Positions 38,462 to 40,517 of a stretch of DNA of 40,517 bases are shown one piece after another. A program made the translations under genes and the position numbers. Within the stretch, counting starts at the first letter, position 1; each line of letters begins with the position of its first letter. Origin of the DNA: Candidatus Woesearchaeota archaeon CG10_big_fil_rev_8_21_14_0_10_44_13 (GTDB taxonomy: Archaea > Nanobdellota > Nanobdellia > Woesearchaeales > UBA12501). Below the pieces are notes generated by a model. That model saw only the letters and a program-made list of their open reading frames with translations. It was not told the DNA's origin and did not search any database. The DNA is taken from positions 1 to 40,517 of the forward strand of contig PCXZ01000011.1 in assembly GCA_002762985.1 (NCBI GenBank). Reading direction: 5' to 3'.

Positions 38462-40360
38462 TCAGATGCTCCCGTCAATTTCCCTCACAGTCGCCTGCAG
38501 ATATTTCTTTCCTCCTTCCTCAATCCTGCTCAATAGCACAGTCGCAGGGAAATTCCCCCCTTTGTATCTCTTGTGAATCCATTCAAAGAAATTCGAGCCT
38601 TCTTTCATCGCTTTCATTATCATCCTTTTCGCCTTCTCGTTCGACGGCTGCCCATCAGGCTGCTTTTTAGGGGAAAGCTCCCATGGCCCCAGGGAGATAA
38701 ATTCTTTCTCGTCTTTTGTATTGAACATCTTTATTGCCGCAGGGTTCCCTGCAGTGAATTTCCAGCTTGGGGGCTCTATGGTCATGATGGCGTCAGCAGA
38801 AGTTTCATAGAGCAACCTGTATTTATTTTCGGTCTCCTTGCGTTCGGTCACATCAATAAATATTCCCATTACCACCTTCTTGCCCCTGAAATTTTGTGTC
38901 GTGGCGCTGATATCACAGTAGATGATCTCTCCGTTCTTCCTCAAAACACGTATGTTCTCGGCTACCCTTATCTTGCCTTCTACCAGCTCATTGAATTTTT
39001 TGATCACATAATGAAGGTCCTCTTTCGGGTGCAGCATTGAGAAATCCGATCCGATGAGCTCTTTTTCAGGGTATCCTGTGATCCTGGACATCTCAGGATT
39101 CGCGAGAATGAATTTATGCGTATCCAGATCCACGATAAGGAAACCTGTTTTCACGCCATTGAAGAGCGATTCATATCTCTCTTCTGCTTCTTCCTTGGCT
39201 CTGATCGCTTCGCCCAACCCTATATCCTGTTTTCTCAGGCCCGTCTTTATCACAGCAAGCTTCAGGCTCACAAGGATCCTGTTCATTGAGGCTATGAGGT
39301 TCTGGACTTCATATATCCTGCTCGGCTTGAGCTCTATCTCAAGCCTGCCTTTTGTTATCTCAGTAACATCTTCAGCAAGATTGTTTATAGGTCTTGATAT
39401 CCTCCTGGCAAGTATGATCCCTGCCAGGATTATGAAGATGACAGCAATCATGAAAGAGTAGATGAATGATCTCAGCAATTCTTTCTCGTATGTGCCTATG
39501 GCCTCTTCTTTGTTTATCTTGACTATCAGGCACCATTCCATCAAAGGAAGATAGGCATGCGTGCCTACAACCATCACTCCCCTATAATCCGGATTGGCAA
39601 ACATTTTTTCATGTGCCTTTTTTATCTGCTCTTCTGACATCATGGGGTGCTGAAAACATGATCTTGCGTTCTGAGTATCGACCTTCTGATTCAGGGGAGC
39701 GTCTTTTACGAATCTTGAAGGAGTTACCATATAGAATTCCTTGTTCACCAAGAATGATTCCCCTGTGTTCCCCAAGCCGACATAATCACTGGCTAAGGCG
39801 TCTAAAATAAGGGTGTCATGGTATGCGACCACTACGCCCAATACCTCCTGTGTCTCATCATCTATGAAAGGATATGAATAGATCAGGGTCCTTTTGGAAT
39901 CTTCTTGATCATAATAGACGCTGTCATGATAAGGGCCTTTTTTGCCTTCGATGAAATAATCTTCATTTGATTTGTTTGTTCCAAGCTCTTTGTCTGCTGT
40001 CGAGATGACAACAATCCCTTCTTTACCAACAACAAAAATCTTGTAAACCCCTTCCTGAAGGAAAGAATTAATCCTTGTTTTGGCGGTCTCCATATCAGCT
40101 GCATAATCCTTGCTGCCAGGCGGTGTCTTCAAGAAAGAGGTTATGGACGGGCTTTCACTTATGAGGAACACGCTTTTCTGATTTTCTTCCAGGTAATAAT
40201 TTATATATGTCGCCCTTGACTCTACTGCCACTTCCATCCTATCCCTCACTTCCTGTTCAAAAACTCCCTTTGCACTTATATAAGAATAACTGAGGCTTCC
40301 TAAACCTGCCAGCAGCAGCATGATTAGAAATGCAGAAATAATTATTGTGCTCAGCTTCAT
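38462..40360 (-). CDS. Transmembrane sensor: dCache-HAMP-PAS-PAS without kinase
   Basis: The 632-residue protein starts with a membrane helix (TIIISAFLIMLLLAGLGSLSYSY), an extracellular double-Cache domain (to about 295, with GVVVAYHDTLILDALASDY), a second helix (FIYSFMIAVIFIILAGIILA), a HAMP linker (RRISRPINNLAEDVTEITKGRLEIEL), a coiled linker, and two PAS domains (ESLFNGVKTGFLIVDLDTHKFILANPEMSRITGYPEKELIG... and YRLLYETSADAIMTIEPPSWKFTAGNPAAIKMF...). It stops after the second PAS; there is no HisKA, HATPase, GGDEF or chemotaxis domain. GAGGAGAATA precedes the ATG. It must signal through a partner, perhaps the KaiC-like ATPase encoded behind it. Confidence 0.88.
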   Translation of the reverse strand: MKLSTIIISAFLIMLLLAGLGSLSYSYISAKGVFEQEVRDRMEVAVESRATYINYYLEENQKSVFLISESPSITSFLKTPPGSKDYAADMETAKTRINSFLQEGVYKIFVVGKEGIVVISTADKELGTNKSNEDYFIEGKKGPYHDSVYYDQEDSKRTLIYSYPFIDDETQEVLGVVVAYHDTLILDALASDYVGLGNTGESFLVNKEFYMVTPSRFVKDAPLNQKVDTQNARSCFQHPMMSEEQIKKAHEKMFANPDYRGVMVVGTHAYLPLMEWCLIVKINKEEAIGTYEKELLRSFIYSFMIAVIFIILAGIILARRISRPINNLAEDVTEITKGRLEIELKPSRIYEVQNLIASMNRILVSLKLAVIKTGLRKQDIGLGEAIRAKEEAEERYESLFNGVKTGFLIVDLDTHKFILANPEMSRITGYPEKELIGSDFSMLHPKEDLHYVIKKFNELVEGKIRVAENIRVLRKNGEIIYCDISATTQNFRGKKVVMGIFIDVTERKETENKYRLLYETSADAIMTIEPPSWKFTAGNPAAIKMFNTKDEKEFISLGPWELSPKKQPDGQPSNEKAKRMIMKAMKEGSNFFEWIHKRYKGGNFPATVLLSRIEEGGKKYLQATVREIDGSI

Positions 40361-40430
40361 TATTCTCCTCTTTTTTATATTGGATTATATTATATCCAGT
40401 TCAGCTTGAATCTGCCAGTGGTGTGAACTA

Positions 40431-40459
40431 CCACGGGTTTCGCTTCGCTCAACCCGTGG
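40431..40459. repeat. Hairpin with conserved 11-nt loop at right edge
   Basis: CCACGGGTT (40431-40439) and AACCCGTGG (40451-40459) form a perfect 9-bp stem around TCGCTTCGCTC. The loop is the same as, or a near variant of, those at 4571, 4689, 12625 and 16283, while the stem sequence is different. It lies upstream of the sensor gene's TATA-like region (40384-40398). No gene is supported between 40361 and the window end. Confidence 0.75.
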
Positions 40460-40517
40460 CGTCTCGTGCCTAGCATGAAAAGTTGAAGAGCGTTTTCTGC
40501 ATCTTCTGCTCTGCTGC

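Noticed and set aside
40395-40517. Possible C-terminal tail of a gene entering from the right edge (minus strand, ...QKMQKTLFNFSC then stop)
   Set aside because: Only 15 codons are visible and a second frame is open through the same bases; not enough to support a gene.

Overview
The window looks like a genome fragment of an archaeon, probably a DPANN lineage close to Woesearchaeota/Pacearchaeota (an inference from gene content and style; no rRNA is present). Archaeal markers are the RNase P protein Rnp4, a Hel308-type helicase, CDP-archaeol synthase (CarS) with its lipid cluster, a Dph2 remnant, three tRNA genes that each carry an intron at position 37/38, and TATA boxes about 26 nt before start codons. 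Many first genes look leaderless, while downstream genes in operons have GGAGGT-like ribosome binding sites. Several core enzymes are of bacterial type: MetK, RsmI, class II FBP aldolase and YqhQ.

Layout. 1-500: end of an IS200/IS605-like element (truncated by the window edge). 614-1125: two small Cys-rich lipoproteins. 1341-2044: a RelE-like toxin with a putative winged-helix antitoxin and a GATAC operator. 2088-7082: small membrane proteins, YqhQ, aldolase, an HTH-CBS regulator, a transglutaminase-like protein and an unknown. 7055-8551: radical SAM protein. 8600-8960: non-coding region packed with repeats and a candidate small RNA, just before a nucleotidyltransferase/small-protein pair (8985-9778). 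9942-14572: metK, a lone response regulator pair, a small unknown, a MITE with 9-bp target duplication, and glmS. 14615-18468: small genes, an Lrp regulator, tRNA-Ser flanked by partial copies of itself, rsmI, pgk. 18510-22423: coiled-coil proteins, rnp4 and a redox-disulfide protein. 22482-25019: a frameshifted MobA-like pseudogene, a promoter-led operon of five small unknown genes, and a dph2 reduced to its first 88 codons. 25074-27842: membrane protein, then the archaeal phospholipid operon psd-pssA-PAP2-carS. 27988-30915: lamin-tail protein, tRNA-Asn, tRNA-Ile, palindromic repeats and a Hel308 that lacks its whole first RecA domain. 30956-40360, all on the minus strand: PRPP synthase and a cell-envelope/signalling block (lipoprotein, RHH regulator plus large surface protein, KaiC-like ATPase plus Ig-like membrane protein, dCache-HAMP-PAS-PAS sensor).

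How the parts fit. Central carbon and sugar metabolism (fba, pgk, glmS, prs), SAM synthesis and archaetidylethanolamine-type lipid synthesis point to a cell with some biosynthetic ability. The right third is an outward-facing module: secreted proteins, a sensor without a kinase domain, and a RecA-fold ATPase coupled by a 4-bp overlap to a membrane protein.

Most unusual signals: the half-length Hel308, the hairpin family with a fixed 11-nt loop and changing stems, the MITE against the glmS promoter, the candidate hairpin RNA before the nucleotidyltransferase pair, the tRNA-Ser end duplications, and the decayed dph2.
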